Positions 22,351-35,670 of a stretch of 64,000 bases of DNA are shown piece after piece. The stretch is from Podocnemis expansa (taxonomy: Eukaryota > Chordata > Testudines > Podocnemididae). The stretch spans positions 20,443,856 to 20,507,855 of the forward strand of contig ML681971.1 in assembly GCA_007922195.1 (NCBI GenBank), in the 5' to 3' direction. The notes beneath the pieces were generated by a model. That model worked only from the letters and a program-made list of their open reading frames with translations, had not been told where the DNA came from and did not search any database. Numbering within the stretch: the first letter of the stretch is position 1; each line of letters starts with the position of its first letter. The translations under genes and the position numbers were made by a program.

Positions 22351-24036
22351 CGTGTGTATCTAACACATTTCTGCAGACATGAACGATATAAGGTGTGAGC
22401 TTTGCAAATGTACCCTGCTTTATCACTTTATTTCAGACTTTGTGTCTACAGCAAAGTCCTCTCCCGAATCTGCTTCTCACAGATCTAGAGAGCAGACTCT
22501 CGGAGCGGTGTGTGTGGGTGTTTGCTGAGCAGCACCTGGTTTGTTTGTTTTTCTGGATCTGTGGGAGCTGCTGCACACTTAAAACCCTCCACGCTTCCCT
22601 TGAAAATAGATTTGCCTCTTTTGATTTCAACCCACCCGCACAGCGATACGGTGTCAGTAAGCATTTTTCTAAGCTGTTGCTACAAAATGTCATTGCCTAG
22701 CACCCTCACCGTAAGCCATTTGCAATCAGTCTGATCTTGGATTTTTCTCTCTGCCTAATGCACTGAAAGGTCACTGTAAAACCTCTTTTGGAAGCTTGTC
22801 TCCTTGTAGCACAGGGGGAATGAAAAATAGGTGGATGTACCCAGTGGAGAAATCAGAGGGGATAGAATTATCTTCTTTAGAAGTAACAACATACAAGAAA
22901 GCAAGTGCATGAATCATTCAAAAGAGTGTATGCATCACACTGAAACTTGCACTAAGGAGTTTACCTCCCTGGTCAACTGCCCCAGTCTAAAGTGTGTCTC
23001 TTCTCTTCAAAAAGGATTGGTATGAAAAGACCCTTGAGTCCCATCTCTGTGTCTCAGTGGCTTCTCCGATCATTTGAAACAAACAAACAAAAGTCCCTTC
23101 TAACTTACCTGCAAACTCAACCCAGGATCTGAGTGCTTTTCTTCCCATTCATCATCAGTTATAATGAAGGCTCCAGAGGCCAAACACTGCTGTCTGTTGC
23201 ACCTGTACAACCCCATTGTCTGCCATGGGAGCTCTTGGCAACACCTGCCTGTGGTGGGTTTGCACAGGTGTAAGTGACTGGAGCTTAATAAACACGGGAG
23301 AGGGGAATCTGTCTGTATTGGCTGCAGTCCACTCCTGCAGCAGCCAAACATCGTTTCTGTCACCAGTGTTAACAGATCAGACTCAGAATCGGAGGTGGAG
23401 ATTTTGTCTACATTGCATTCAAAGGAGTGGCCCCGGCATGTGTAGACCGGCCCACGCTAGTGTTGATCTGGCTAACTCCAGCAACGATAGCAAAGAAGGT
23501 GCGGCAGCTCAGGTTCTGCATCCTGCTGGGGATCCTGGGTGGCCCCCCTATTGTTATTGGAGCTCACTACATCTGCCATCGTTGTATCTAACACAAATGT
23601 GCTGCTCAAAGATGGCCTCATCTAGCAAGATGGCACAGGAGGTGGCCTCTCTTTGGACTACATGCCTGGTGCTCACTAACCACTGAAGATGGGGTTGGAG
23701 ATAAGGTTTAGCTCAGTGGTGCTGATTGACGGACTGTATTCTAGAACCAGCTGGCAACATCCGTGACATGTGCAGGGCTGCACCTAGCTTTTGAATCTGT
23801 CCTGCAAAAAGGGGTCTTCTGTGACCCGGATGTGATGATACATGTAAGGACGTTTCAGTTGTATTGGGGCGTGGAAGTGAATCCTGCAGTAATGTCGGGG
23901 GTAGTAAAAGCACAGACAGTAAATGTAAAGGTCTGAACTGTAAAGAGGAATAAAATGGGAAATTACCTACCTTCCACAGATCGGATGACACCAGCATGTA
24001 CAATCCCCCATCTACACCTTTTGTCTTTTCTTTCAG

Positions 24037-24112
24037 GTAAAGCAGATCATGGAAGAAGCTGTTACCAGGAAGTTTGTGCACGAAGACAGCAGTCACATCA
24101 TTGCCTTATGTG
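24037..24112 (+). CDS. SGSM2: SGSM2 coding exon 2
   Basis: This 76-base exon reads [19 protein letters not shown] followed by HIIALCG in phase with exon 1. The block is the strongly conserved start of the RUN domain in the SGSM family. SGSM1 in my memory has SFCA where this has ALCG, which is the SGSM2 form. The acceptor has a long pyrimidine tract and CAG (24034-24036); the donor is GTAAGT at 24113, a consensus match. The exon ends after the first base of a Gly codon (phase 1). The RUN domain is thought to bind Rab/Rap GTPases, while the catalytic TBC domain lies much further downstream. The next exon, which should begin AVEAC, is not in this window as far as I can see. Confidence 0.93.
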
Positions 24113-24464
24113 GTAAGTGACACATTTGCAAACGGTTCAGCTAACCCTTCATTTCCACATAATATAAATGTTTGTTTCCCTGTGGGTATAAGTGCCTCAT
24201 GATTGCATGGCAGAAGCTGAAATCTGACAGTTACGGAAACCAGGAAATCAGAATTCATCGGTTTCCTCCACACAGCTACCTCTCATTTAGCAACTTTTAG
24301 GTTCGCATGAGAGTAATTGTATATGCCTTTATCTGAGCAGTGGCATGGTTCAGGGTAGGATGGAGAAAATCCACGGAGAGACAGTGGAAGAGAAGGTAAC
24401 AGAATGCCAGTCTCTTTCTTCTCCCTTCCATTGTCTGAGTTCTCTGTTTATATTGTAGGCTGTT

Positions 24465-24740
24465 TAGGGTAGAGGCTGTCTCTTCCCTGGATATTTGTAC
24501 AGTGCTTACCACGTTGGGGCTCCCAGTGCTCTTAGCATTCCAGTGAGAGGCAGTGTGTGTTGGTGTACTGAGCGCAGAGTTGGAGACAGAAAATATTCCT
24601 TGAACAAGTCATTTGACCTGTCTTTGCCAGTCTCTCCATCTTCAAAAATAGGGTCACACTAGTTCTCTACCCTTAATATGACTGTTGTGAAGATGGCCTG
24701 TTTGTCTGGCACTTTAAGAATACAAAATGCTATATGGTTG
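24465..24740 (+). repeat. LINE-like tail and MIR-like fragment
   Basis: 'tagggtagaggctgtctctt' with 'tttgtacagtgcttaccacg' is the common tail family, followed by a decayed MIR-like body ('gaacaagtcatttgacctgt'). Confidence 0.45.
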
Positions 24741-24756
24741 CTAAATATTGGGTAGT

Positions 24757-24890
24757 TCCAAAGGGGTTGCCATGTTAGTCTGGTTCAGCAAAACAAACAA
24801 GGAGTTCTGTGGCACTTAGACTAACAAACTTACTTATTGCATAAGCTTTTATGGGAGAAAATCCCACTTTGTCAGATGCTTAGAAGATGT
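24757..24890 (+). repeat. Short repeat, 'gttagtctggtt' family
   Basis: It reads 'ggggttgccatgttagtctg', 'aaggagttctgtggcactta', 'gcataagcttttatgggaga' and 'gtcagatgcttagaag'. This order is the full unit of the family. It matches a repeat I associate with turtle genomes, but I cannot name its class from sequence. Confidence 0.7.
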
Positions 24891-26254
24891 TGGAACTTAA
24901 AGAATGGGAGGAAAATAAATGCAGGGAAGTGTAAGTCATGGGATCAGGGGACACTAATAGCAAATATTGGTTGTAAGCAGTCTTGGTGTCTCAGAAGTAG
25001 GCTGTGAAAAAGGTTTAGTAGGTCCCTTGAAAAATGACCTCTGTAGCTGGGAGGTTGGGATAACTAGGGAGCTGTATCTGTACTAACAGCTACTTTGACT
25101 TGGAGGATATGTGTACCTGTCAGTCTAGGCTGATACATTTCAAAGCCCTGTGGGAGATTTGGCTGTCCCTTTTCTGTCCATTTCAAGGGTGTGAATTTCA
25201 CCCTTGGCCTTTGTGTAAGGGTAATAAAGTAGTAGTCTGCAGGTTACTCAGAACGTTCCACATCAGGTCATAGAGCTGTCTGATAGAAAAGGGTGCTTTA
25301 ATTTCTCCACCTGAAGTTTCTTATTCAGAAGACTCATTCTTTTTTGTGTAGCTGACATTGATTTTTTTTTCCCCTGTAAAACTGACTAACTTAATGAATA
25401 GGAAGCCTGGGCAGATTAAAAACACGTTAATCACCACCTTCGACTGCTCTTCGCCATCTTGGGCCATTCTTCATGAACACAGCACACATGTCTAAAATTA
25501 AAAATGTACTCATGAAACCTAATCAAGGTTCCTAGTGAGCAATTCTAATACAGTCTCATTTGGCATTCCTCTGGCTCAAATTAAGCCTTGTTGCAATGCT
25601 GTTGACTCAAGTTGCCTTATATCCAAGATGAATTCAGCATTGCGAGGAGACTTAATTTGTTACAAAAGGTGCTGCTTCCGCTCACGATTGCGTGTGGTAA
25701 GTGTGTCAACATTCCTCTGCTGTGTTACAGTCCCAAATGCAAGGGTGTTTTGCTAGTGGAGGAAGACCATCCTAGATACATTAATCAAGCTGTGTGAAGT
25801 GCTAAACAGGAAACGAAGCAGTGTAAATTCTGAAAAGCCAATTAGAGGTTTAAAATCCCTTGGTTCGCTTGCGAGTATCAAAGTTCAACTTTGAGGGGTA
25901 GATGGTCACCCTCTGATCCTCTTGCACCAGCAGAAAGGGTCGGTTTCAGCTGCCTATGATCCCGTTTAGAACTACCTTCATTCTTAAGTAGTCCTGCTTG
26001 GCTTCACTAGCACCATTTGAAGCCTAAGGTGCTCTTCAATAAGAGGAGGGCTACCAGAGCATGGCAAGCACGTGGGTTTTCAAGAACAGAAATAGCAAAA
26101 ATCAGACAGGGTTGTGGATGCCTACATTGTCCAATTGGATGTTTCAAATCATCTCAGGCACTTTTTATATTCCATGAACAACATTACATACATGATTGAA
26201 CTTTGTACACGTAGCCATGTGTTTGGGAGCACTGGGCTTTCTTCTTCCGGAACA

Positions 26255-26415
26255 TAAGGACGACCATACTGGGTCAGGCCAATGGTCCAGCTAGCCTGGT
26301 ATCCTGTCTTCCAGCAGTGGCCAGCGCCAGGTGCTTCAGAGGGAATGAACAGAACAGGGTTACTGTCATGTGAACCATCACCTGTTTTGTCCAGTCCCAG
26401 CTTCTGGCAGTCAGA
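26255..26415 (+). repeat. Interspersed repeat of reptile/bird type
   Basis: The phrase 'gaccatactgggtcaggcca' then 'cctggtatcctgtcttccag' and 'cagtggccagcgccaggtgc' is a repeat I recognise as widespread in turtles and related amniotes, probably LINE-derived. Confidence 0.6.
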
Positions 26416-26739
26416 GGGTTAGTGATGCCCACAGCGTGAAGTTGCAGCCGTTGTTCATTTCAGTCACGTGCCTACGCTTCACGCAGCTGGAGCATCCTCT
26501 TGCTTTTCTTGCTAAAACTGACTTCCACTGGAAATTCTCTGTGATGGCAGTTTCATGATTAAGTGGTGAAAATGCAAGGAAGGAATCCCATAATTTCCTG
26601 TAAGAATAGCAGTTTGTGCCCCTCTAACTTGGGGTTTCTTTTCACTCTTTGTGCCCTCCATTTAGGGTGTGGTAATATGAGCGAGTGTGTGTATTAATCT
26701 GTTATTCCACATAGTAATGTTATGTTTCTGCTCCCTAGA

Positions 26740-26900
26740 CAGGAAGACCAGCCCAATGGGTAGGAAGCTAGCCTAGGTTCAAAATCTTGTTCTGCCACAT
26801 GCTTCTTGTTTGACTTTGGTCAAGGCACTTATTGCCCCAGGTCACAGGTGTGTTGTGAGGTTAAAGACATTAAAGATTCTGAGCTGCACAGATAGTGTGG
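26740..26900 (+). repeat. MIR-like SINE fragment
   Basis: 'gtaggaagctagcctaggtt', then 'tgactttggtcaaggcactt' and 'gtgttgtgaggttaaagaca', sense MIR body with its 3' part. Confidence 0.55.
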
Positions 26901-28460
26901 TAGTGGTGGCCAGAGAAATACGTAGTCAGATCCTTATGCTGGCCTGATGGCCTCAGTATTTAAATACTTCCACACTGCATATAGCAGCATGTTTAACTTC
27001 AGTAAGGTCCCACTGAGGCTGGGATGCGCGGTAATGGCACATTGTCTCTGTTTCCATTATGATTATTGAAGACAAGTGACCTTGGTATGTGATATAAAGT
27101 TATTGCCTCCATTTGATCCCCTTGGCTAGGGTTTAGTTGATTAATTTGATCCTAGCTGTCAGGAACTGAGTTTATTGAATTTGGTCAGTGCATGCTATTC
27201 GAAACATGTGACTTGATCAAGCTGTCACTTTCAAATCAGTCACATCCTCCAGCTCGCCTTTTCTTCTTTGTCTGCAGGGGCAGTCTGTTGACATAACTCT
27301 CTGCTGAGGCTTTTTGAGTTGGTTCATTTCTGGTGCAAAGCGTGTATTCAGTGGTGACAGTTGGCTAGAGTTGTGTGGCTCTGTTAAAGATCCCCATGTC
27401 AGAAACATGACTGGGTTGTCACCCGTGGCAAAGTGTTTATTGAAGAATAAATTGTCCCTTTAGACATAGCTGACCAATCCTGCTACACTGTGGCAGCTGG
27501 GGAGGAGAACAGGACACTCTTCAGAAATTCCTCCTCATGCTCCCCTCCTAGTGTTGCGGGGGGGGCTAGGAAATAATAGTTTACTACATCCCTTTTACGG
27601 GGTGCAGTGCGCGCTGTCCCACATGCCTGCTACCCCACCTTGGTGTATCCGTGGCTACTTCTGTTCTCCACCTACTTAATCCTGGAAAGGAAGGGCAGGC
27701 AGGCATATGCCTACGGGCAGCATCTGAGTTCCCAGAAGCACTCCTTGCATCTCCGCAGCTGCACCGCTTTCCTGAACTTGGTCAAGTTAGTGGGGACAAG
27801 CTAGTCCCACTACATATTTCATAGACCTCACTCTCTTCTTTGCTTGTGGTTGAAGCACCATAACACCATCCTTTGGAGTGGGCTAATTGGCAGTTGTTCC
27901 TCTTTGAGGCTCTAGTTAGTGAATGCCTTTATTTTTTTAAAAAGAAAGTCTTTATATTTTAAATGGAGGCTACACTAGACATTCTTCCAGTTCCTCATCT
28001 GTAAAATAGGATTAGAAGTAATCCTCCCCTTCTCCCCCTTTGCCTTTCAAGTCAGCATAAATCCTCATCCTCCAAAGAACAACCCCTCTGCTGATGTCGT
28101 TGGGGCTCCACATGGTTCATTTCATAGCTTCAGATGCTTAGACTAAGTTATTTTGCAGAGCAGCAGTATTGCCCATCCTAAACATTTTGATAAAAGGGCT
28201 CAGCCCTGAAAAATCTTGAGATTTTTTTTTTTAAATAAAAGGGAAGTATTTTGATTTGCTTTCAGGTTTATCTAGATTACATTACTTTGCTTTTTGCTGC
28301 AGTCAGAAGGGCTAGAAATTTGCTTTTTTCTAAAAGGCAAGCAAGTTTGTCACTTACTCCCATGACTCCAGAAGCTAAAGATTTAAAATTAACCTTAGAC
28401 GATGTGAGGCTCCTGAAAAAATTGAGTGTTGCAACACTATGCTATTGCCCTAATCTTTAG

Positions 28461-28725
28461 AGTCCTGCAAATCTGCGGATATCCGGAGATATCCACCTTA
28501 TATCCGCATCTGCGGATACAACATGGATATCCGCAGACCATTTCTTGCAGATGCAGATCGGATACAGATCCACATATTTTTATCTGCACAGAGCTAGAGC
28601 CCTGCAAATAAGTGGATATCCGCATTATATCCGCATCCGCAGATACAACATGGATATCCACGGACTGTTTCTTGTGGATGCAGGTCGGATACGGATCCAC
28701 TTATTTGTAGCCCCACAGGGCTTTA
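28461..28725. repeat. 127-bp tandem duplication, palindrome-rich
   Basis: Two units repeat with a 127-bp offset (acatggatat at 28521 and 28648). Each unit is full of GGATATCC and TATCCGCA words and is itself partly inverted, starting near 'agtcctgcaaat' / 'agccctgcaaat' and ending 'atccacttatttg'. It looks like a doubled fold-back DNA element with 'GCCCTGCAAAT' ends. Confidence 0.75.
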
Positions 28726-30674
28726 CTAATCTTGGGTCCTGGAATGTGACATGTTGGGCATGGTCACTTCTCAATGTAGTGTGTAAAAATAGAGTGGGGT
28801 ATAGTGAACGATAAAGATACAAATATCAAGCATGCAAGTAATCTCTCATTTTCCATACTGAGTGTATTGTATGCTACCCATTTTGTATTCCTGCATCGCA
28901 AAGAAATATGCAGGAGGAAAGGGAGAAAAGGCAGCTGTTAGTATTTGAGAAGTCCATCTGAAATTCAGCAACACAGTCAGAAATTTCTCTTGCCATCCCC
29001 CATTCCTAGCTGGGCTCTTGTTTGGAGTATGCGATGCTGTATCTGGACCAAAGAGTGAGTAGTAACTCTTCAGTAGCCAGCTTGCTGTTGCTAGGCAGTC
29101 TTGATTAGCCTAAGAAAGTATTCCAACCTAAAGCAGACTTGCTGCTTTGAATGTAAGAAGAGATGATAATTAACTCTGCAAAAGGAGCAGGTGAAGCTGA
29201 ATGTTATGCTCTCACCTTTGCTAATTGAATAGAGAAATGACAGTGTTTCCAGCAGATGTGGCTAAACGGTGCCAGGCTGGGCCCTGCCTTGTTTTTTCTA
29301 GCTCTCTTCAGGAGATTGTCTCCTATTTAAAACTCCATGTGTGAATCACTTGCCACAAATCTTTTTATAAATACAGACTCCTTGTGAATCATTTTACTCT
29401 GCTGCAAAGTTGGTCTTCATAAGAGACTCTAAATATGCTGGGATTGCTTTGTGGCCCCTGTTGTGTGCTGCGCAAAGTGCAAGGCCTCTAATCTCCCTAG
29501 ATCGTGAGTGGCTACAAGAACCTCTGTGACTTGGGAAACACATGCACTTATTACCTTAAGTCGCGCTCTCTTTGCATAGGGGTGGTGAAGGGGGACTGGC
29601 CTTGGGAAACCGAGATATTTTTGAGGATCCAAAGAAGGGAAGCCAATGACTCGGACACAGCAGTGCCTACTGAGTTGGTTGTGAGATAGGTCCACCCCCA
29701 AAATGCAGCTTGTGCTTATGGGGGAATCTGCCCAACCTGGCTGGCTCCATTGCCTCTGCTGAGTGGATGGAGGACAGTGCTGGAGGGGATGAACAGAGAC
29801 ACTCCACAGCTCCATCTTCAGAGCAGGGCTGTACTCTGGGCAATCTTTGCATAGTCCAGCCCATGGTAGGAAGAATAGGGTCCAAGGTCACTGGATCAGA
29901 GAATTTGAACCACAGTTTGAACAAGGGTTGAGGGCCTTGTTTAGACCCAAGATCTGGCATAAAAACTGCAAGGGAGCTGTCACTTCCTGCCCACGGGCTC
30001 TGCGTGTGGGAAGGGGTGGACTACATCCCTTCATGCCCACTGTGCTGTTCCCCTGACAAAGTCTCTATTGAAGGATGTTTTCCTCTAAGGCAACCCTGGT
30101 GTATTCTAGAACTTGCTTCCAGTGGGGCTTCTTCCTCAGAGGTCCTTTGGGCATGAGGCCAGAGTGGCTTTCGTGACATGGGTCCTCCACTTCTCCCCTG
30201 TCTCTTGCAGAGAAGGAATGCTGGGGCCATGGCACTCAGCCTAGCAGCTCCACTCCCACTGTATTGTTTGTGTGGTTCCATCTTCCCTTTACACCCGTGA
30301 AATTCTCCAGCGCTCCGTTCAATTACTGATGTTGGGAATAGGGGACAGAGCTTCCCAGGTTTTACCTAAAGAATGGAAATCTCCTGCATACATTGTAAAA
30401 TGCACAGTTGAATGTCAGCCGGAATATGTGCTGTCTGTTGGCTCCAGGAGTGCAGTGCTGTGCTCATGGTGCAGCCATATCCCCAGGAATGGTTAAAAGA
30501 TGGATGACGTGCCCCAGATCCTCACCTGATGTAAATGGAAGGTTTCATCTTCCCTCAGCAAAAGGTCTAGCTCCTTGTCTTTCAGTACAATGACTAAAGG
30601 AGGCTAGTTGCACCAGGAGATGTGCTAATTCAGGTCCCAAGAAAAATCTGCCTTCCAATAGCTTTTACTCTGTA

Positions 30675-30805
30675 CCTTATTCAGAGAATTCCTGAATTCA
30701 CTGCCTATGTTGTATTGCAAGTGCTTGGGGCAGAGACTGCTTTTCTGTTGTGTGTTTATACAGCAATTCAGACAATGTGCCCCAGTCTCCAGACGGGGCC
30801 ACTAT
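30675..30805 (+). repeat. Old LINE-like tail
   Basis: 'gcttggggcagagactgctt' and 'tgtgtttatacagcaattca' match the tail family at 24465 and 36440. This explains part of a long open frame at 30622-31125. Confidence 0.45.
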
Positions 30806-31974
30806 GTTCTTCTGTGCTATCAGCAATAATTTATTTAAACCTATTGGGGAGGAGTTTTCAGGCAGCCATTGCTTCTTCTGGACATTGGCCTGAGTCCAGA
30901 CAATGGCTAAATTCCCATGTGCTCTGGTGGAATATTCGCCTGCTTCACCAACTGAGAACTGTCTGGGCCACTCCCCCCCCCACCTTCGTCAAACAGACTG
31001 CAGCAAAGTTGGAGAACAGGAGCCTCTGGCCTCGTTTCTTGTATCACATGGTTTGGGTCTTGGACCAGAGAACCAGCTCCCAGAAGTTTGCTGGATTTCC
31101 TGTATCTTGCTTGTGTCATCACTGAACCTGCCTTAGAGGATGAACTGTTCTTGTCTCTGAGTTGTGATGACACTTCTTTTAGATTGGTAGGCCTCTAGGG
31201 ATCACAACTCTATAACTGCTTCCTGGAAAGAAAGTATTAAAACAGCAGCAGCACACACTTCCCCTTGACAAAGATGTAGCCACTGGGCCGTGAATTTAAA
31301 GCTGCTTTCTTGCTAACCCTTACTTTTGTGTCCCTGTGTTGCTAAAGGACATGATATGGTTCAGGACCACGGACAGTTGCCCTAAGCCAACATTTCAAGC
31401 CAGGAATTATTAGCTTCCCATGGTGCTATTCAGTACAGAGCTGACCCCGTACTACTTGGAGGGGGTTGTTGTGACCATGACAACTGTGTTATCTGGGAGC
31501 TGGTGGTGCGTCTCTGTGGGATCAACTAGCAGGAAAAGCCAGCACCAACAGTCGCCACTGTGAAAAAGCTGGATGCAGATGTTTGTGTTTTCAAACCTAT
31601 TTATAGCTCAGTGATGCCCCTTTCTGTTGATCACATCTGTCTTTTAAACCCCTAGTTACATGACTCAAAGCTTTGCTCTCTGAGAGCAGTACACTTTGTA
31701 CTGACACTGTAACGTGGCTAATGAATCTGATGAGCACAGTGGGACAGGGATCATGTTTCTTAAAGGGGCACAGAGGCTGTGCTAGCTAGCTGCAAAATCC
31801 TTCCGACCTGCATTCATGAGGAAGAAATGAATGATGCCATCACTGGAGGCTTGTTTGTTTTACTCCACCCCTAGCTCTTTAATTGGCAGGAGCTGCCACT
31901 GCATGTCGTGGGAGGAGTGAGTCAGGCTGGAAAGTTTGAGTAGCAGTTTTGCAGCTGAATTAAGAAAACATCAC

Positions 31975-32045
31975 CAGATTGAAAGCTCTCTGGGGAAGAG
32001 CTTTCCATGGTTGTACAGCGCCCAGCCTCATGGGGCTCCAAATCA
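31975..32045 (+). repeat. Old LINE-like tail
   Basis: 'attgaaagctctctggggaa' with 'ggttgtacagcgcccagcct' and 'catggggctcc' is another copy of the tail family. Confidence 0.5.
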
Positions 32046-33559
32046 AGTTCTCTCCGATACAAATCATGTTAGGCAGGGACATTTTCTTGAGTGTTGTAGG
32101 TTTAAGTGAGAGGTTTTTGGTAAGATAGTGTTGGCTTATTCCATAACTAGACCAGACCCCTTGCATTGCCCTGCCACTGCTGGAAAACCTCATCTCTCAT
32201 CCCACCTGATTTACACAACTGCAAAATCTTTATTATTACTTTCTTTTAAAAGTACTTATTCTTTTTTTTTTTAAAGAAAGCAGAAAGACGTTATAGCTTC
32301 GCCAAGAATGAATTCAAGGTTGTCCAGATCAATGTTAGTAGCATAGAGACCTTTACAATGATGGCCCTGTATTTAAATACTCTGTTCCCCACCTTTAAAT
32401 ATTCAGTTTTTGGGTAACACATGCTCTTAGCAAACACATTCACTGGGTAGAGCAGATCCCTCCATTTCATCATATGCCTTGTAGCGATTTGTATTCAATT
32501 GTCTTTGTCCTTCGTTTTCAAAGCAACACATTGAGCAGATCAGATCTGGTTAAACCTGAACCGAGACATTGCATTCCTTTAGCTTCATTAGTTGCTTATT
32601 GGGTTGTTGGAGCTTGCTTTCTTCTGCAGCAAATATGCTTTAACGTTATGGGAGAAAAATGACCATGTCTATGTCTTGATTTCTAAACCCACTTCAGTAT
32701 ATTTGGAATCTGAAGGATCGGTGTCTTTTGAGAGTGGCAGCATCTTAATTCCACAGCGTGCTAGATCAGCAGTTTTTTACTGGGCTGAACGCCATCACGT
32801 TTAATGTGGCAGAGACTGCTGTTCATGGACAGAAAAGGGCTTAAGAAAAATGTACTTGATAACCAATGCAGTGCCTTTAAATGATGATTATGCCTCTCTT
32901 TATGGTATGTACTGGGATTTATAGCCACAAACTGGGAGGGCCTTAATCAGGGAGAAATCCCACTGGCTTCTATGAGTGTGTCTGAGTAAAAGGAAATGTT
33001 CCTGGGATTTGAGTTGTTAAAGGTGATGTCGCTGAAAAACTGTACATAATCACCAGTGGGATACATGAGCTAGAAATACAATAAAATTCCTTGTTGCAAT
33101 CAAGTTCATGTGCTGGAGATACACCCCTTTGATTAGGAGCAGTTAGCAGTATCTGGGGTAAAAATTAGCTGTAAAATAGCATGAGTAAAAACTATATGAG
33201 GATCTGATCTTGCCCTCTGCTCTGAATAAGGGTTGTGGGATTAGTTAGATGTCATTTTAGAATTGCACTGGTGCATGATATAATTACGCTAGAGCTACAA
33301 ATGATGGTAATGCAGCTCCTGGTTTTGTTTCAAACAGACTCAAGCTGAGTGCCCATCTTGGTGAACGCTTCCTCTAGTCCACAAGAATTGAGTGTACTTT
33401 GCACCTTGCCCCAATGGTTGCTTTGAAAAGCTGGGAAACTTTCTGAGCCAGGCTGTACTGAAATATACCTTTGTGCCAAAATAGCCTCCAGCTGTCCTCC
33501 CTCCCTGGGGCTTAGGCAGGAAGCCAGATAGATCATGGTGGTGGTGATTTAAGTTCTGG

Positions 33560-33708
33560 TTCATTTAAAAGCATCATTCCATCACTAGAAGAGCTGGTTA
33601 GACAAGCTCCTGTCAGGGAAGGTTTACGTTGGTACTTGGTTCTGCCCTGAGTGCAGGGGACTGGACTCGATGACCTCTCATGGTCCCTTCCAATTTCTAT
33701 GATTCTGT
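33560..33708 (+). mobile_element. CR1 LINE 3' end
   Basis: The sense CR1 terminus is clear: 'gtgcaggggactggactcga', 'tgacctctcatggtcccttc' and 'tttctatgattctgtg'. About 150 bp remain, with the last ORF2 codons decayed. Confidence 0.8.
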
Positions 33709-35489
33709 GACACAAAGGCAACTTGAAGGATGCAGACTCCGTGGAGTGCAATTGCAGAAGGTATTTGTCACAGTCCTGTATGGCTTGAATTCAGCGAGTT
33801 CTTTCCCTGGCCTTCCTCCAGTCACATTGCAGGGCTTGTTTTCCATACAATCCTGCATCATCACTTTGCTGCACAGCAGCTCCATGATGGTCTGGTGCTT
33901 GGAAGGGAGCCAGGATAGAGAGATCAATCCAGTGGGGGAACCCCAGGAGAAAATGTGAAGGAAAAGCAGCTTACACTGACAGCACCTCTTGGGCTCAGCC
34001 TCTGTGCTCCAGGTGCTTCCAACAGCCAGCAACACCAGGAGCACTCAGCATCTCTTTTTAGGTGGTCTGTAGCTGGAAGGATAAGGCTTTGAGGCCATAG
34101 CCCTGGAATCTTCTGTATCTTGGCAGCGTGAGTGGAAATTCCCTGAGAATGCTCCGTTTCTGAACAACTTCTCTGGTGTCTGAAGTATGCTTACTAGATA
34201 ACAGGCAGTTGGGTTGTATTCGGGATGCGCCTTCCACCACTTCTGCTCCTGTTTATAAACCTGATGTGATTCATACCTGTGTAGGCTTTCCCTTTATCCT
34301 TGACTGACCTGTGCTTGAAGTAGTTTGCTGTTAGAGGGGTGTTCTTCAGAACTGGTCAGTTTTTGCCGGTTGGTGTCTGTGGGATGCCCCCACCTTCTGG
34401 GCAGATGAGGCAATTTAAGATGTGGGGGTGGGGAGCATATTTGAAGCACTGGTTCTGAAGGAAAACCTCACTGAGAAGAAATTCCTGAATCCCACATTAA
34501 GCTGAGTTACTCAGACTCTATGTGGCTGTCAAGCCTGAGGAGGGACAGTTGATGTCCTGTGTTGGCCATTTGTCCTCTTCAACCCCTCAGTGGTCACCCT
34601 TTGTTGTCAGACACAGCCTAATTCCATGAACATCCTGTCATGACACCCAGCAGGCAGATTCACAGTTGGCCAGGAGCTATCTGACCTAGTACACAAGGCT
34701 TCCTCTCTGCTAATCCCCACAAGGGTGCCACGTAGCAGTTGACAGCACAAATGACTGCACGGACTCTGCAGTGCAGGTGGATTTCCACCCATAAATACAC
34801 TGACTCTCTTAAAAGCTGTTGGAAGATGAAACCATGCAGGCTCTTGTAGCATTCCTTGAGATGGGTGTGTCCTTTGGGACGTGGATTTGGGGGTGTTTCC
34901 AACCTGGGCTGTGTGGAGCTGTTCTCCAGCCACAGTAAATGGTGTTGACATCTAATTGCATATGGACTGTGTCTGACCTCCCTACAGGGCACACGGAAAA
35001 AGTTGCTCTCTTTCCTCCAGCACCTCTCCTTCCTTTTGCCTTTCAAAGAGGTACGAAGACCATTTTCTCATCCTCATCAGCTAGACCAAACCTCTCCTCT
35101 CCTGCTCAGCTGTTTGCTAAATGAGGGGATGGCCGAAGAGCTCTTACCTCCTGTGCTCGTGATCTTCCTTATCTAACGTGGATGGGATTGTTTTGCAGTA
35201 ATGAGGAGCCAAGAGCTTCCAGTTCAGTTTGAAATGTGCCCAGGGCCTTGCTTGTTTCTGATCACCAGCAGCCCTGCTTCCTCTCGGTGGCCGGTTCCTT
35301 AGACTTGACAGTATCCCACAGATGGAGCCAAAGAATTAAAGACGTGATCAAATTGCCTGTGAGCCAGAGACTGCAGATGTCAGGGGAATGCCTGGTTGGT
35401 AAATGAGTCCCTGGAGAAGTGTAAGGGCAGCTTCTCTGCTTGAGATAAAGAAGCCAAGGGCAGAGGAATGCTAAGGAAGAAAATGAGGG

Positions 35490-35670
35490 TGCTGGGCTTA
35501 ACAAAAAAGGGCTGGGAGTTAGAGGATGTGCGTTCTGTTCTCAGCTCTGCTGCAAAGTCTTGCTTAAGGGCAAGATGCTTTGCTGCTGTGTTGGAATGAT
35601 ATCACTGCTCCTGTCTTACTGGAGTGTTGGATTAGTCTATGGATGCTTGCAAAGAACTTGGGATATTCAG
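35490..35670 (+). repeat. MIR-like SINE fragment
   Basis: 'ttctgttctcagctctgctg' and 'cttgcttaagggcaagatgc' then 'atgatatcactgctcctgtc' resemble a sense MIR. Confidence 0.4.

Larger units (their letters stand above)
1309..24036 (+). other. SGSM2: SGSM2 intron 1
   Basis: The intron runs from donor GTGGGT to acceptor TTTGTCTTTTCTTTCAG, a good polypyrimidine tract. Its repeats are listed separately. I recognise nothing in these longer stretches: 1500-2590, 2690-3250, 4200-5420, 5470-5980, 6250-6950, 7860-8230, 8430-8870, 9090-9460, 9650-10920, 11260-13110, 13560-14250, 14680-15240, 18840-20550, 20760-21780 and 22360-24030. Frames there are short and have no family signature. Confidence 0.85.

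Noticed and set aside
30622..31125. 167-codon + strand ORF as a membrane protein gene
   Set aside because: Its first part falls on an old repeat tail (30675-30805), no domain is visible, and there are no convincing splice or promoter signals.
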